This document shows positions 17,843-26,725 of a stretch of 64,000 nucleotides of DNA, in pieces. The DNA is from AC-32 sp038237925 (lineage in GTDB: Bacteria; Actinomycetota; Thermoleophilia; Gaiellales; Gaiellaceae). How positions within the stretch are numbered: position 1 is the first letter of the stretch; every line of letters starts with the position of its first letter. The position numbers and the translations under genes were made by a program. The notes under the pieces were generated by a model. It ran no database searches and was not told where the DNA came from. It saw nothing but the letters and a program-made list of their open reading frames with translations. The stretch lies in contig JBBRYF010000008.1 in assembly GCA_038237925.1 (NCBI GenBank), positions 1 through 64,000 on the forward strand. The letters run 5' to 3'.

Positions 17843-19335
17843 GCCGGCACGCCGCGACGGGACCAGGTTTGGCGAATCTCCGTCACCACATCGCGCGTCA
17901 GCCACAATACGAGGCCTAGGTAGAAAGCCACTCCGAAGGTCGTCAGGACGGCGAGCCGCAGCCCTTGTGGAAGCTCGTGCAGGAGCACCATTCGCAGGAA
18001 GTACACGGCGCCCCCCATCGCTAGAGCGAGAGCTGCTAGATCGGCGTGGCGCCTGACGAAGCTACTCATCGTGATGCCGGTGACGCGACAGGAAAGCCAC
18101 GTATACACAACGAGGACGATCGTGCGTGCGATCGCGTAGGAACCAGCCACCCCGACGACCCCCCACTTGAGGCCGACGATGAAACCGCCCACTGTGATGA
18201 TCGTCGACCAAATCATGAACCACAGGAGGACGCCGGCTTTTCCTCGCGCTTGGAGAACGCTCCAGTTCGAGGTCTGATAGCTCTGCGCGATGCCCGCGAG
18301 GCTCAGCAACTGCAATACGGGCACGACCGCGTGCCAGCGGCTCCCGAGGATCACAGGCACAAAATCCGGGGCGACAACCGTCATGCCCACGAACGCGGGG
18401 ACGGCAATAGCCGAGACTAGACGATTGCCGCGTAGCCACGCCTCCGCGAGTCGCGGTGGATCATCTTGCAGCCGGACGAACGCGGCGAAGAGGACCTGCT
18501 GAATCGGCGCCGTAATCCGTGAAAGTGGGAGGAACATCACGTTGTAGGCAACGGCATAGATCCCTAGCGCGGTGGACCCGATGTACCTCCCGACCAGAAG
18601 GTTGTCGGCGTTGAGGTTCAGGAAGCCCATGATGCGCGCGAGGAGCATTTTCCCACCGAAGGAGCCGAGCGTCCGTAGGCTCTCAAGCGAGTAGACGCGC
18701 TGGGGGCGCCAGGAGGACAACCGCCACAGCAAGAAGCTCCCGATCGCAGTGGCGGCCAGCGATTGCACGACGATGGCCCAGGCTCCGTAGCCCATCGCCG
18801 CAAGAACGAGTGCGATGACGGCCGCCAGAATCGTTGCGACGATCGAACGAAGCTCGAGGCTCCGAAAGTTCATCTCGCGCGTCATGAGTGCCATCTGAGT
18901 CACGCCGGCCGCTGAAAGGACGAACCCGCACGACGAGGCAGCAAAGAGTGGGACCACATTCGGCGTCGAGAAGAAGTCGCCAACGAGCGGCGCGGCGGCA
19001 ATTCCCGCAATCGTGCAGGCGACCCCGGCTGCCATTGTCGTCCAGAAGACGGTCGAGCGGTCGAGCTCGGTGATCGATTGACGTTGGATCAGGGCGGTTC
19101 CGAGCGAGAGGTCGGTGAAGATCCCGACGATGCCGCCGAAGACCAGAGCCATGCCGGCGAGACCGTACTCACGCGGCGACAACATGTGCGCGAGCACGAT
19201 CGCGACAGCAGTCCGCGTCCCCTGCCCGACGAGCTGGGTCAGCATCTTCCAGGAGAGGCCCTGCGCGACACGGCGACGGAGGCCGTCGGCAGTGAAACTG
19301 TCCGGTGCTGCCGTCTCTTTCGTTGGAGTCGCCAG
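17839..19335 (-). CDS. Wzx-type polysaccharide flippase (MOP superfamily)
   Basis: About 498 aa with some 12-14 hydrophobic segments. Typical landmarks are LARLLSPxxYGLxxM-like AHMLSPREYGLAGMA, FTDLSLGTALIQRQ and LGIYAVAYNVMFLPLSRI. Moves lipid-linked repeat units across the membrane. The first ATG (19245) starts inside the first helix; in-frame upstream codons encode LRRRVAQGLSWKMLTQ, a normal MOP N-terminus, and the only near-start codon there is CTG 19335. I use that start; ATG 19245 is the conservative alternative. Confidence 0.85.
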   Translation of the reverse strand: MATPTKETAAPDSFTADGLRRRVAQGLSWKMLTQLVGQGTRTAVAIVLAHMLSPREYGLAGMALVFGGIVGIFTDLSLGTALIQRQSITELDRSTVFWTTMAAGVACTIAGIAAAPLVGDFFSTPNVVPLFAASSCGFVLSAAGVTQMALMTREMNFRSLELRSIVATILAAVIALVLAAMGYGAWAIVVQSLAATAIGSFLLWRLSSWRPQRVYSLESLRTLGSFGGKMLLARIMGFLNLNADNLLVGRYIGSTALGIYAVAYNVMFLPLSRITAPIQQVLFAAFVRLQDDPPRLAEAWLRGNRLVSAIAVPAFVGMTVVAPDFVPVILGSRWHAVVPVLQLLSLAGIAQSYQTSNWSVLQARGKAGVLLWFMIWSTIITVGGFIVGLKWGVVGVAGSYAIARTIVLVVYTWLSCRVTGITMSSFVRRHADLAALALAMGGAVYFLRMVLLHELPQGLRLAVLTTFGVAFYLGLVLWLTRDVVTEIRQTWSRRGVPA

Positions 19336-19338
19336 GAT

Positions 19339-19344
19339 TAGACT
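19339..19344 (+). promoter_or_regulatory. -10 element TAGACT, leaderless start
   Basis: TAGACT ends 8 nt before GTG 19353. It overlaps the region where the divergent flippase mRNA must start (TCTAAT on the minus strand at 19337-19342). Confidence 0.55.
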
Positions 19345-19352
19345 CCTCGGCC

Positions 19353-20117
19353 GTGAGGGTCGTGATCACCGGCGCGTCCGGCGTCATCGGCAGCGTACTG
19401 AGGGAACGGCTGCCGGCTCGCTATGACATGGTGGCGTTCGACCGCCGCCGGGAGCACGGGGCGATTGGCCGGCTCGACACGACCCAGGCGAAAGCCGTCA
19501 CGCGGGCGTTCGCGGGAGCCGACGCCGTGATCGACCTCGCCGCGAGCTCCACGCTCGAGACGCCGTGGCCGGAGGTCTGGAAGAACAACGTTCCGGCAAC
19601 GATGAACGCGCTCGAGGCCGCTCGGGTGAGCGGCGCCAAGCTTTTCGTGTTTGCGAGCTCCAACCACGTGACCGGCGGGTACGAGCGCGACCCTCCGTAC
19701 TCCCACATCGTCGCTGGACGTTTGAACGGTCTCGATCCCGCGTCCGTGACAAAACTCGACGGTCGCGTTCCTCTGCGGCCGGACTCGCCGTACGCCGTCG
19801 GGAAGGCTTTCGGCGAGGCCGCCGCCCGCTACTACGCGGAGCAGCACGGACTGAGGGTGATCTGCCTGCGCATCGGAACGGTCCGCGCTGACGACACGCC
19901 AAAGCAACCGCGGCATTACGCGACGCTGCTTACCCACGCCGACCTCGTACATCTCTACGAGCGAGTACTCGAGTCGCCGCCGGACCTGCTCTTTGGCGTC
20001 TATTACGGCGTCTCGGCCAACACGTGGCGCTTCTGGGATATCGAGGAGCCACGGAAAGCGATCGGTTTCCAGCCTCAGGACGACGTCGAACGGCTGCGAT
20101 CGCGCGCCGTCGGCTGA
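19353..20117 (+). CDS. NAD-dependent epimerase/dehydratase family protein (uronate dehydrogenase-like)
   Basis: 254 aa. The NAD-binding motif VVITGASGVIGS is at the N-terminus. FASSNHVTGGYE and the YxxxK of YAVGKAFGE are the catalytic elements; VICLRIGTV and a C-terminal GFQPQDD also fit the uronate-dehydrogenase-like branch of extended SDRs. It could act on a free or nucleotide-linked sugar. Start GTG 19353. Its last 43 nt overlap the convergent gene at 20075. Confidence 0.85.
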   Translation: MRVVITGASGVIGSVLRERLPARYDMVAFDRRREHGAIGRLDTTQAKAVTRAFAGADAVIDLAASSTLETPWPEVWKNNVPATMNALEAARVSGAKLFVFASSNHVTGGYERDPPYSHIVAGRLNGLDPASVTKLDGRVPLRPDSPYAVGKAFGEAAARYYAEQHGLRVICLRIGTVRADDTPKQPRHYATLLTHADLVHLYERVLESPPDLLFGVYYGVSANTWRFWDIEEPRKAIGFQPQDDVERLRSRAVG

Positions 20118-21214
20118 CGATGGCCCACGCGGCGAACGATTTTCCTCATAGCCGCGGCGGGGACTTGCTCGATGCCGTCAAGCGACCACGCATCCCGCAA
20201 GAGCTGCGGCAACCCGCGTAGGACGGGGACGAGCGGCTCGTCGAGGCTGGTACGCGCATACTCGAGGACTGCTTCGGGAGGCGCGCCAAGCGGACCGAGC
20301 CCATTCGCAGCGAGCCTGTGAGTCAGGCGCTCACGAGGCGAACTGGCGCGCCCTTCAGCGGTAGCGCCGACGTCAAGGCCAGTCGTCGTCCGAAGGTAGG
20401 CCAGCGTGTCGCGGAGTGGCCCGGTGAGGCGCTGCGCGCCCGCGCGCGACCCCAAGCGCTCCACGTCCACTTCACCGGACGCAGCAATGTGGTGGATGTC
20501 CAGTAGCCATTGAATTCCGGGCGCAGCGGTGATTCGCGCTCCGAGCCCACAAGCGAGGAGCAGCTCGTCTGCGGGCGCCAACGTTTTCGCGGCTGTGCCT
20601 GCCAACTCCCGCTCGGCGGCGCCTTCCTGTATGAGCGCCAGCGTCGCAGCGGGTGCGACCGGCCCGCAGACGTACGAAGGCACCCCTTCGTGGAGGACTG
20701 CTGCAACACGACCATTGCCTTCGACAACGCGCGTCGTCCGGCCGGGTCTGCGGGCATCGATGCGCCAGCCATGCCTCGCGACCACCGAGCCTGCGCGCGT
20801 CGCGTCCTCCGGTTTGAGCAGGAGTTCGAGCTGCAGGATCGGTCGTAGTCCGAGCTGCGGGTAATAGTGCGTGGCCACGGCCGCGCCGCCGACCACGAGC
20901 GGCTCGATCCCTTCCCCGATCAGCGGCTCCAGCAATGTGGGCAAGCGCTCTAGTTGAAGCTGGTTCCGGACCCAGGTGTTGCGATACGTGCCGGCGAGCC
21001 GAGGCACGCGCGCGTCCCGTACGGCCGCGTCCTCGAGCCGACGGTAGACGAGGGGTAACAGCGCGAACGTGCCCTCTTCAAGCGTCTCGACTTCTAGGGG
21101 CTGGAGATCCCGCCAGGCCCGCTCCACATCGACATTCGGGTCGAGGGCCAGCCGCAGGAGGCGCTCCTGGCGCCAGCTCGGCCAGAACGAGCCCGTCAAG
21201 CCGCGGCGCCGCAT
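20075..21214 (-). CDS. NTP_transf_5-like protein with altered active site
   Basis: 379 aa. The fold-typical segment is LVVGGAAVATHYYPQLGLR followed by PILQLELLLKPED (near residues 107-137). Where active relatives have D-x-D, this protein has Q-L-E-L, so metal binding may be lost or changed. The rest is helical and ends in a basic Ser/Arg-rich tail. Last gene of the operon PqqD, HprK-like, GT2, GT2, this gene; its ATG overlaps the preceding stop (TGATG). Might be a pseudo-enzyme or a binding subunit. Confidence 0.72.
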   Translation of the reverse strand: MRRRGLTGSFWPSWRQERLLRLALDPNVDVERAWRDLQPLEVETLEEGTFALLPLVYRRLEDAAVRDARVPRLAGTYRNTWVRNQLQLERLPTLLEPLIGEGIEPLVVGGAAVATHYYPQLGLRPILQLELLLKPEDATRAGSVVARHGWRIDARRPGRTTRVVEGNGRVAAVLHEGVPSYVCGPVAPAATLALIQEGAAERELAGTAAKTLAPADELLLACGLGARITAAPGIQWLLDIHHIAASGEVDVERLGSRAGAQRLTGPLRDTLAYLRTTTGLDVGATAEGRASSPRERLTHRLAANGLGPLGAPPEAVLEYARTSLDEPLVPVLRGLPQLLRDAWSLDGIEQVPAAAMRKIVRRVGHRQPTARDRSRSTSS

Positions 21215-21915
21215 CAGTCCTGCTGGGTCGTGCCCGCAGCGCGCCTGCGATCCATCGCGGCCTTGAGCACGTGTAGATACTGGCTCCGCGCGTCGCGCTC
21301 CCGCAGACCGTTGTTCTGCGTATGCAGTCGTCGCTCCAGTACGACCTCGGGAAGAACGAGACTTCGCAATCCAGCTTCTGACGCGCGCGCGAACCAGTCA
21401 ACGGTCACCCCGACGCGGAGCTCCGTCGAGAACCCCCCGACCTTCTCGAATGCTGCCCGCCTGATCAGCATCAGGTTCGGTGCCGTCCACGGGAGCGGCT
21501 CGGGTGCGGGAGGGCGGATGCCCTGCCGCTCCTCCTCGGTCAGCTCCGGGCTGACGAACTCGCGAACGTAGCCGAAAACCATGTCTAGGCCGGCAGCGGC
21601 CTCCAGGGCGTCCATCTGGTGCTCGAGCTTCTCGGGCGCGAACCGGTCGTCTGCGTCCAGAAAGGCGAAGAACTCGGCACTTGCCGCCTGGACCGCGCGG
21701 TTGCGCGCCGCGCCGTTGCCGCCACGCTCCTGGTGGATATACGCGACCTCATCGAAGCGCTTGGCGACCTCGGCGCTGCCATCGTCGGAGCCGTCGTCCA
21801 CGACGATCAGCTCGTACGGCCGGTAAGTCTGGGCCTGAACGCTCTGGATTGCCTCAGCGAGATAGGGCGCACCGTTGTAGACGCCAATCATGACGCTGAT
21901 CAGCGGCCGGGTCAC
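21214..21915 (-). CDS. Glycosyltransferase family 2
   Basis: 233 aa. GT-A fold: ISVMIGVYNGAPYLAEAIQS at the N-terminus, IVVDDGSDDGS, GGNGAARNRAV and the DXD-type FLDADDRF. Then GFSTELRVGVTVDWFARA, the usual acceptor-side segment. Adds a sugar to a lipid- or protein-linked acceptor. GTG start 21915 overlaps the upstream stop by 4 nt (GTGA), with a GGGGGAAG ribosome site. Part of the PqqD/HprK operon. Confidence 0.9.
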   Translation of the reverse strand: MTRPLISVMIGVYNGAPYLAEAIQSVQAQTYRPYELIVVDDGSDDGSAEVAKRFDEVAYIHQERGGNGAARNRAVQAASAEFFAFLDADDRFAPEKLEHQMDALEAAAGLDMVFGYVREFVSPELTEEERQGIRPPAPEPLPWTAPNLMLIRRAAFEKVGGFSTELRVGVTVDWFARASEAGLRSLVLPEVVLERRLHTQNNGLRERDARSQYLHVLKAAMDRRRAAGTTQQD

Positions 21916-22592
21916 CGAGCTTCCCCCTCGCGTGCCCGCTCGCGCTCGAGCTTCGCGCGAAGCGATCGCAGCAGCGGCGTGTGCTGCGCACGGCCGCCGG
22001 TCAGGCTCGACTCGTGGAAGCGGCGGTAGACCACCACCTCGGGGATCACGTGGTACGTGATCCCCGCCTCGCGCATCCGGATCAGGAGGTCCGTGTCCTC
22101 GCCGTGCACGAATGTCTCGTCGTAGCCGCCGAGGTCGAGCAGAACGTGGCGGCGGAACATCGCAGATGTAAGCGGGATGCCGTCGAGCTCGCCGTACACC
22201 GGATCCCGGGTGAGCCACGGCGGCGGGTCGATCCACTCCTGCCGGCCGAAAACGCAGCCGACCTCCGGATGCTCGAGCAGGTACGACGCCTGTGCCTTCA
22301 GGCGTGTCGGCGGAAGGAGGTCGTCGGAATCGAAGTTCGCAACGAAGCTGCCGCCCGCGGCGCGAGCCCCGGCGTTGCGGGCCGCGGCCGGCCCCGCGTT
22401 TTCCTGCCGGATGCATCGAACGCCCTCGTATGAGTCGACGATCTCGGCGGTTGTATCCGTGGAGCCGTCGTCGACGACGATCACCTCGAACTCGGGCCAG
22501 TCTTGCGCGAGGAGGCTATCCAGCGCTGGGCGGATGAACGCTTCCGCGTTGTAGGCCGGCATCACGACTGTCACGAGTCGGTCGTCGGTCAT
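21912..22592 (-). CDS. Glycosyltransferase family 2
   Basis: 226 aa. VTVVMPAYNAEAFIRPALDS, IVVDDGSTDTTAEIV, NAGPAAARNAG and the DXD motif FDSDDLL are visible; GGYDETFVHGEDTDLLIRM follows. The ATG at 22592 overlaps the stop of the HprK-like gene by 4 nt (ATGA), so the two are translationally coupled. Ends in a basic, charged C-terminus. Confidence 0.9.
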   Translation of the reverse strand: MTDDRLVTVVMPAYNAEAFIRPALDSLLAQDWPEFEVIVVDDGSTDTTAEIVDSYEGVRCIRQENAGPAAARNAGARAAGGSFVANFDSDDLLPPTRLKAQASYLLEHPEVGCVFGRQEWIDPPPWLTRDPVYGELDGIPLTSAMFRRHVLLDLGGYDETFVHGEDTDLLIRMREAGITYHVIPEVVVYRRFHESSLTGGRAQHTPLLRSLRAKLERERAREGEAR

Positions 22593-23629
22593 GCCGGTCC
22601 CAGTTCGTCGAGTAGGCGCTCGATCGCGCTCGGGATCGCGGCGATCTCCCGCCCAAGCTCGAACGAGTAGGCGGCGACCGAGTTGACGAGCCGTGCCATC
22701 CGCGCGAACGCCTCCGGGTCCGCGGGGTGCAGTTGCAGCAGCGTGCTCGGCGCGAGCGCGCGGAGAGCGACGGCTCCGGCGAGCGGGACCATCCGCGCCT
22801 CGTCGCCGGCGATCTTGGGTGCCAGAACTGCCCTTAAGGGGAAGCTCCGGCAGACGCGGTCGGGGTAGTTGTCCTGCACGAAAAAGACCGCCTTCTCGTC
22901 TTCGGAGCCGTCGCCGTCGATCGTCGGCTCCGGAAGATGGTGGAGCCGCGCCGCGTGGGCGGGTTCGAGTTTTCCTGAGCAATACAGGCTGTGCACCGCC
23001 GGTGCACGGTCGTCGAGGGCGCAGTAGTCGTCAGCGGCATAGAGGAGATCCGATTCGAGACAGGCAAGCGCGGAAGTTGACTTCCCCGAGCCGCCTCTCC
23101 CGACCAGCAACACCCCTCCCTCAGCACGCCCGACCGCCGCGCCGTGCACGAGGAGCATGTTGCGGGACGGCAGCCACCAGTGCAGCAGTTGCCGAAAGGG
23201 CGAGGACGACTCCCAGTAGGGGAGCTCTTCGGCGGCGGAGCACCAGAACCAGCCGAGTCCCCGGTAGCGGTCGAGCACGCTGAACAATTTCAAGCCGGGT
23301 TGGTAGGCAACCCGGACCGACCCGTCCTCCGAGTAGTAGATCCTGCCTCTAGGCCCGGGCGGCACATCCGGCAGCGGCGGCTCCGCGATGGCTCCGGCCG
23401 AGTCCCAGATTCGAATCGTCAGCTCGGGTGGAGCTGCGGCCGGCTCGACGAGGTGCGCAAATCCCGGCGCAAGGCGGTCGAACATCCGCGCGCTCGCGAA
23501 CTCGAGTCGCACCGGCGCGCCCGCGAGCGCGATCTCTTCGGTGACGCGGTCGTCAGCGGCTTCCGCGAAACTTTCTTCGATTCCGGCAATCCAGTCCGTG
23601 ACGAGCGTCTCAGCGGTCGAGCGGGTCAC
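22589..23629 (-). CDS. HPr kinase-like P-loop protein
   Basis: 346 aa. The C-terminal half resembles the HprK/P kinase core: LLVHGAAVG, then Walker A GRGGSGKS (177-184) and YAADDYCALDD. The N-terminal 150 residues are family-specific. No HPr or PTS genes are near. Similar HprK-like kinases in some lasso-peptide clusters phosphorylate the peptide tail; here the neighbours are a PqqD-like protein and glycosyltransferases. Starts 13 nt after the PqqD stop and overlaps the next gene by 4 nt. Substrate unknown. Confidence 0.85.
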   Translation of the reverse strand: MTRSTAETLVTDWIAGIEESFAEAADDRVTEEIALAGAPVRLEFASARMFDRLAPGFAHLVEPAAAPPELTIRIWDSAGAIAEPPLPDVPPGPRGRIYYSEDGSVRVAYQPGLKLFSVLDRYRGLGWFWCSAAEELPYWESSSPFRQLLHWWLPSRNMLLVHGAAVGRAEGGVLLVGRGGSGKSTSALACLESDLLYAADDYCALDDRAPAVHSLYCSGKLEPAHAARLHHLPEPTIDGDGSEDEKAVFFVQDNYPDRVCRSFPLRAVLAPKIAGDEARMVPLAGAVALRALAPSTLLQLHPADPEAFARMARLVNSVAAYSFELGREIAAIPSAIERLLDELGPA

Positions 23630-23642
23630 GGCGGATCCGTGG

Positions 23643-24083
23643 TTATGCGTTGGCGGGGTCGGTGTGGGGCCAGCCGCGTGCGTCGACCTCGTGAACCGGG
23701 TCGAGCAAGATGATGTCCTGCATATCGGTGAATTTGTTCACCGACGGCTCCTCGAAGGGAGCGCGTGCCGCCGTCGGCGCCGGAGCGGCAGCCGCGCCGT
23801 CGGTCGCCGGCGCCCCGCCGTTGTCGGCGACGACCAGCTCTTCGCGCTCGAGCTCCGAGAGGATTCGCGTGACAGCAGCCCCGATCTCCGCCTCGCGGGC
23901 CTCGTACCGCGCCAGGAGCCGCTGCGTGATCGCTGCGCTGGCCTCGCCTGCGGCGACGCCTTCCCAGATGTCGACGGCCGGCCCGCCCAGATTGAAGTAG
24001 CAGCCAGTCGACAGGTGGACGATGATCGTCTCTCCGCCGATGGTTTCGGCGATGACGTGCGGCGCGTTCACGCGAACCTTCAT
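23643..24083 (-). CDS. PqqD-like (RRE) protein with peptide-like C-terminal tail
   Basis: 146 aa. Residues 1-90 form a PqqD/winged-helix domain: GGETIIVHLSTGCYFNLGG, DIWEGVAAG, then ILSELEREELVV. PqqD domains bind leader peptides in RiPP synthesis. An Ala/Pro-rich linker (about 91-110) leads to a distinct tail, EEPSVNKFTDMQDIILLDP followed by VHEVDARGWPHTD. The tail is not part of the PqqD fold and looks like a short peptide in itself. ATG 24083 has GGGGAG closely upstream. First gene of its operon. Confidence 0.85.
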   Translation of the reverse strand: MKVRVNAPHVIAETIGGETIIVHLSTGCYFNLGGPAVDIWEGVAAGEASAAITQRLLARYEAREAEIGAAVTRILSELEREELVVADNGGAPATDGAAAAPAPTAARAPFEEPSVNKFTDMQDIILLDPVHEVDARGWPHTDPANA

Positions 24084-24428
24084 TGCTCCCCTTTCGTGCT
24101 CCCCGAGCTGGACCGTAAAACGACGGGTTTCCCCTAGCCGAAGCTTAGCCACACCAAGCCTAGAAGCAACCGGGGCAAACGTTTCCCCAGAATCGTAGAA
24201 GCAGGAATAGGCAGCCGCCGCACGACCGAACGCCCCCGCTGGATCGACCGTAGCCTGCATGCCTCGTAGCCGCCGCGTGCTGAGGTCTCTCATTTCGTGG
24301 ACGGCACGCTGTACGCAGAAATGGCGATCGTGCGGTACGAGGTGCCGACCTCCCTCGCCGCTAGCGTGCTTCAGACGCCAAGCGTTTTTGCCGAAGGCTC
24401 TCCTGCGGCCCCCGGTGAGAGGTAACCA
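24084..24428. other. Divergent intergenic region of the peptide-like cluster
   Basis: 345 bp between the PqqD-like gene and the GT4 gene. The minus side has several TAGNNT/TAAGCT hexamers (about 24130-24165) that could serve the PqqD operon. The right third holds a short ORF listed separately. No terminator, repeat or RNA structure stood out. Confidence 0.4.
24297..24425 (+). CDS. Possible small peptide, 34-42 aa, upstream of GT4
   Basis: GTG 24297 gives 42 aa and ATG 24321 gives 34 aa beginning MAIVRYEVPTSLAAS and ending in PAAPGER. The stop lies 3 nt before the ATG of the GT4 gene, so it would be co-translated. Third codon positions are mostly G or C, as in neighbours. It contains YEVPTSL, loosely like the YxxP element of lasso leaders. 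No good ribosome site and no family match, so it is only a candidate. Confidence 0.3.
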   Translation: MDGTLYAEMAIVRYEVPTSLAASVLQTPSVFAEGSPAAPGER

Positions 24429-25631
24429 ATGTCCCAGTCTGCGTCAGCTGCGTCCGAATTCGTTCCTGCTCCGTCATCTGTGGCGAAGCTACTAGTCGTC
24501 CTCCCGCAACCGCCTGTGTACGAAGGCGGTGCTCCCGGGCGTTGCTCGGTGGCGCTGTTGCGGGGGCTACGCGAACACGGCATCGACGTGACCGCGCTCT
24601 CGGCGCGCCGTCCTCTCGCTCCGCACGAGCGGGATCTCGTCAACGGAGCCGGGCCTCCCGCGGACTTGCCAGTGGAGCTGATGGAGGTGCCCGCACCGAG
24701 GCAGGGGTGGGCCACGCGCGCGCAGATGCTCATGCGGCCGAACGGCTATCTCAGTCGCGGCCCCTTCGGAGCGCGAGTCCGAGAGCTTGCGAAGCAAGCG
24801 GATTTGCTGCACCTTGAGCAGCTACATAGCGGCTGGTGTGACCTGGGATCCTCGGTGCCGGCCGTCGTCCACGTTCACCACCTGACGCGCCTCGATCGCC
24901 GCGCGCCGGCCCCTTGGGACAGGGAGCTGTTCGGGTTCACGATGCTCCGCGCCTCTGAACGCCTGATCGCGCTCCGGCACCGGTACCTCGTCGCAAGCTC
25001 GTCGGTGGTTGCGCAGACCCTGCGCAGGCTCGCACTCGGGCGTGAAGTCCACGTCGCACCGCTCTCCCTAGAACCTTCGCGGTACGCGCAGGCGCCGCTT
25101 GACGGACCTCCGGTAGCCGGCCTGATCGGCACCGCTACGTGGCCGCCAACACGCGCCGCGATCGAAAGACTCGTCTCGACCGTCTGGCCGCTCGTACGGC
25201 GGGAGGTTCCCGAGGCGACGCTCCGCATCGCCGGGCGCGGAACCGACAGGCTGCGGCTGAACGACCTCGACGGCGTCGTGGTCGTCGGCGAGGTTCCGTC
25301 GGCCGCTGCGTTCCTACATGGCCTCTCGCTACTGCTCTACCCCGCGCCGATTGGCAGCGGCATGAAGGTCAAGGTGCTCGAGTCGATCGCCTGCGGCCTC
25401 CCGGTTGTCACCACGGAATTCGGAGCCGAGGGGATCGCTGCCGGCGATGGAGTCGTCGTCGAGCGCGACGACGCGGAACTCGCTGCGGCCGCCGTCTCGC
25501 TCCTGCGCGACGAGGTCGAGCGGCGACAGCGCGCGCGAGCGGGTCGCCAGGCGTTCCTGGAGCTATACACGCCGAAGGTCGCGACCGAACCGCTTGTCGA
25601 TCTCTACCGGCGCATGCTCGAGGCCGGCTGA
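24429..25631 (+). CDS. Glycosyltransferase family 4/1
   Basis: 400 aa, GT-B fold. N-terminal LLVVLPQPPVYEGGAPGR; acceptor-side HLEQLHSGW; C-terminal GLIGTATWPPTRAAIERL and the donor-site segment PIGSGMKVKVLESIACGLPVVTTE (split here at about residues 298-321), typical of GT4 enzymes. ATG 24429 has AGAGG 7 nt upstream. First large gene of the plus-strand set GT4, GT4, APH-like, methyltransferase. Confidence 0.88.
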   Translation: MSQSASAASEFVPAPSSVAKLLVVLPQPPVYEGGAPGRCSVALLRGLREHGIDVTALSARRPLAPHERDLVNGAGPPADLPVELMEVPAPRQGWATRAQMLMRPNGYLSRGPFGARVRELAKQADLLHLEQLHSGWCDLGSSVPAVVHVHHLTRLDRRAPAPWDRELFGFTMLRASERLIALRHRYLVASSSVVAQTLRRLALGREVHVAPLSLEPSRYAQAPLDGPPVAGLIGTATWPPTRAAIERLVSTVWPLVRREVPEATLRIAGRGTDRLRLNDLDGVVVVGEVPSAAAFLHGLSLLLYPAPIGSGMKVKVLESIACGLPVVTTEFGAEGIAAGDGVVVERDDAELAAAAVSLLRDEVERRQRARAGRQAFLELYTPKVATEPLVDLYRRMLEAG

Positions 25632-25663
25632 GCCTCGATCCGCCGGGGCGCGCGCCGGACCTC

Positions 25664-26725
25664 GTGCACATCCTCGCCTACACCGACGCCGAGTCGTTCG
25701 GCGGCGCCGAACAGGCGCTGGCGACGCTGCTCGCGAACCTGGACGCGGGGACTCGCGTCACGGTCGTCGGCACCGACGGAGCGATCGTGAACGCGATCGC
25801 CGACCAGCGTCCCGGAGCCGGAACCCGGGTCCTGCCTACTCCCCGAGCCGCGTGGGACCTTCCCCGGATCGCCCGTCACGTCGCCGCGATGTGGAGGCTC
25901 CGTCCCGACGTGTGCCACGTCAACCTCCGTACGCCGTATGCCTGCGTCTACGGCCAGCTGGCAGCACTGCTCACCCCTGACACACGCACGATCGCGGTCG
26001 AGCACCTGATGTTGGAGGCTCGGTCGCGCCTGCGACACCGGCTGAAGCGGTGGATGTCACGGCGGCTGTCGGCGCACGTTGCCGTGAGCGAGTGCACCGC
26101 GCGGCTCGTCGAGCGCGATGCCGGGTTGCCGACGGGATCCGTGGCCGTGATCCACAACGGGGTCCGTGCGAAGCCCGCCGCCGTCGAGCGGAAGCCGCGC
26201 ACCGCCGGCCCGGTCGTCGGCTCTGCCGGCCGGCTCGTCGCCCAGAAAGGCTTTGACGTCCTCGTCGACGCCCTCGTCCAGCTCGACGGCGTGACGGCAG
26301 TGGTGGCCGGCGACGGCCCTGAGCGAGGTGCGCTCGAGCGAAAGGCCGAGGCCGCCGGCGTGGCCGACCGCTTCCTGCTGCCAGGCTGGGCCGAGGATGT
26401 GTCGCAGCTCATTGGCGAGCTCGACATCTTTGTGTTGCCTTCGCGGTTCGAGGGACTTCCGCTCACGCTGCTCGAGGCGATGCAGGCGGGTCTGCCGGTC
26501 GTGGCCACGGACGTCGGCGGGATAGCCGAGGCCGTTACCGACCGGGAGAGCGCGCTCCTGGTCGCGGCGGACGACGCGCAGGCGCTCGCCTCGGCGATCA
26601 CCGCACTGCTCGAAGACCGCGAGCTCGGGCGGCGTCTCGGCAGCGCGGCGCACGCGCGCTGGCAGGCCGCCTTCGACGTGCCGGTGATGGTCGCTGCCTA
26701 CGAGCGCGTGTACCGCGGCGCATGA
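25664..26725 (+). CDS. Glycosyltransferase family 4
   Basis: 353 aa. The GTG at 25664 gives the usual N-terminus (M)HILAYTDAESFGGAEQAL. VAVIHNGV, GSAGRLVAQKGFDVLVDAL, VVAGDGPERG and FVLPSRFEGLPLTLLEAMQ with the EX7E-type donor site are all visible. Likely uses an NDP-hexose. Ends 4 nt into the following gene (ATGA overlap), so coupled to it. Confidence 0.93.
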   Translation: MHILAYTDAESFGGAEQALATLLANLDAGTRVTVVGTDGAIVNAIADQRPGAGTRVLPTPRAAWDLPRIARHVAAMWRLRPDVCHVNLRTPYACVYGQLAALLTPDTRTIAVEHLMLEARSRLRHRLKRWMSRRLSAHVAVSECTARLVERDAGLPTGSVAVIHNGVRAKPAAVERKPRTAGPVVGSAGRLVAQKGFDVLVDALVQLDGVTAVVAGDGPERGALERKAEAAGVADRFLLPGWAEDVSQLIGELDIFVLPSRFEGLPLTLLEAMQAGLPVVATDVGGIAEAVTDRESALLVAADDAQALASAITALLEDRELGRRLGSAAHARWQAAFDVPVMVAAYERVYRGA

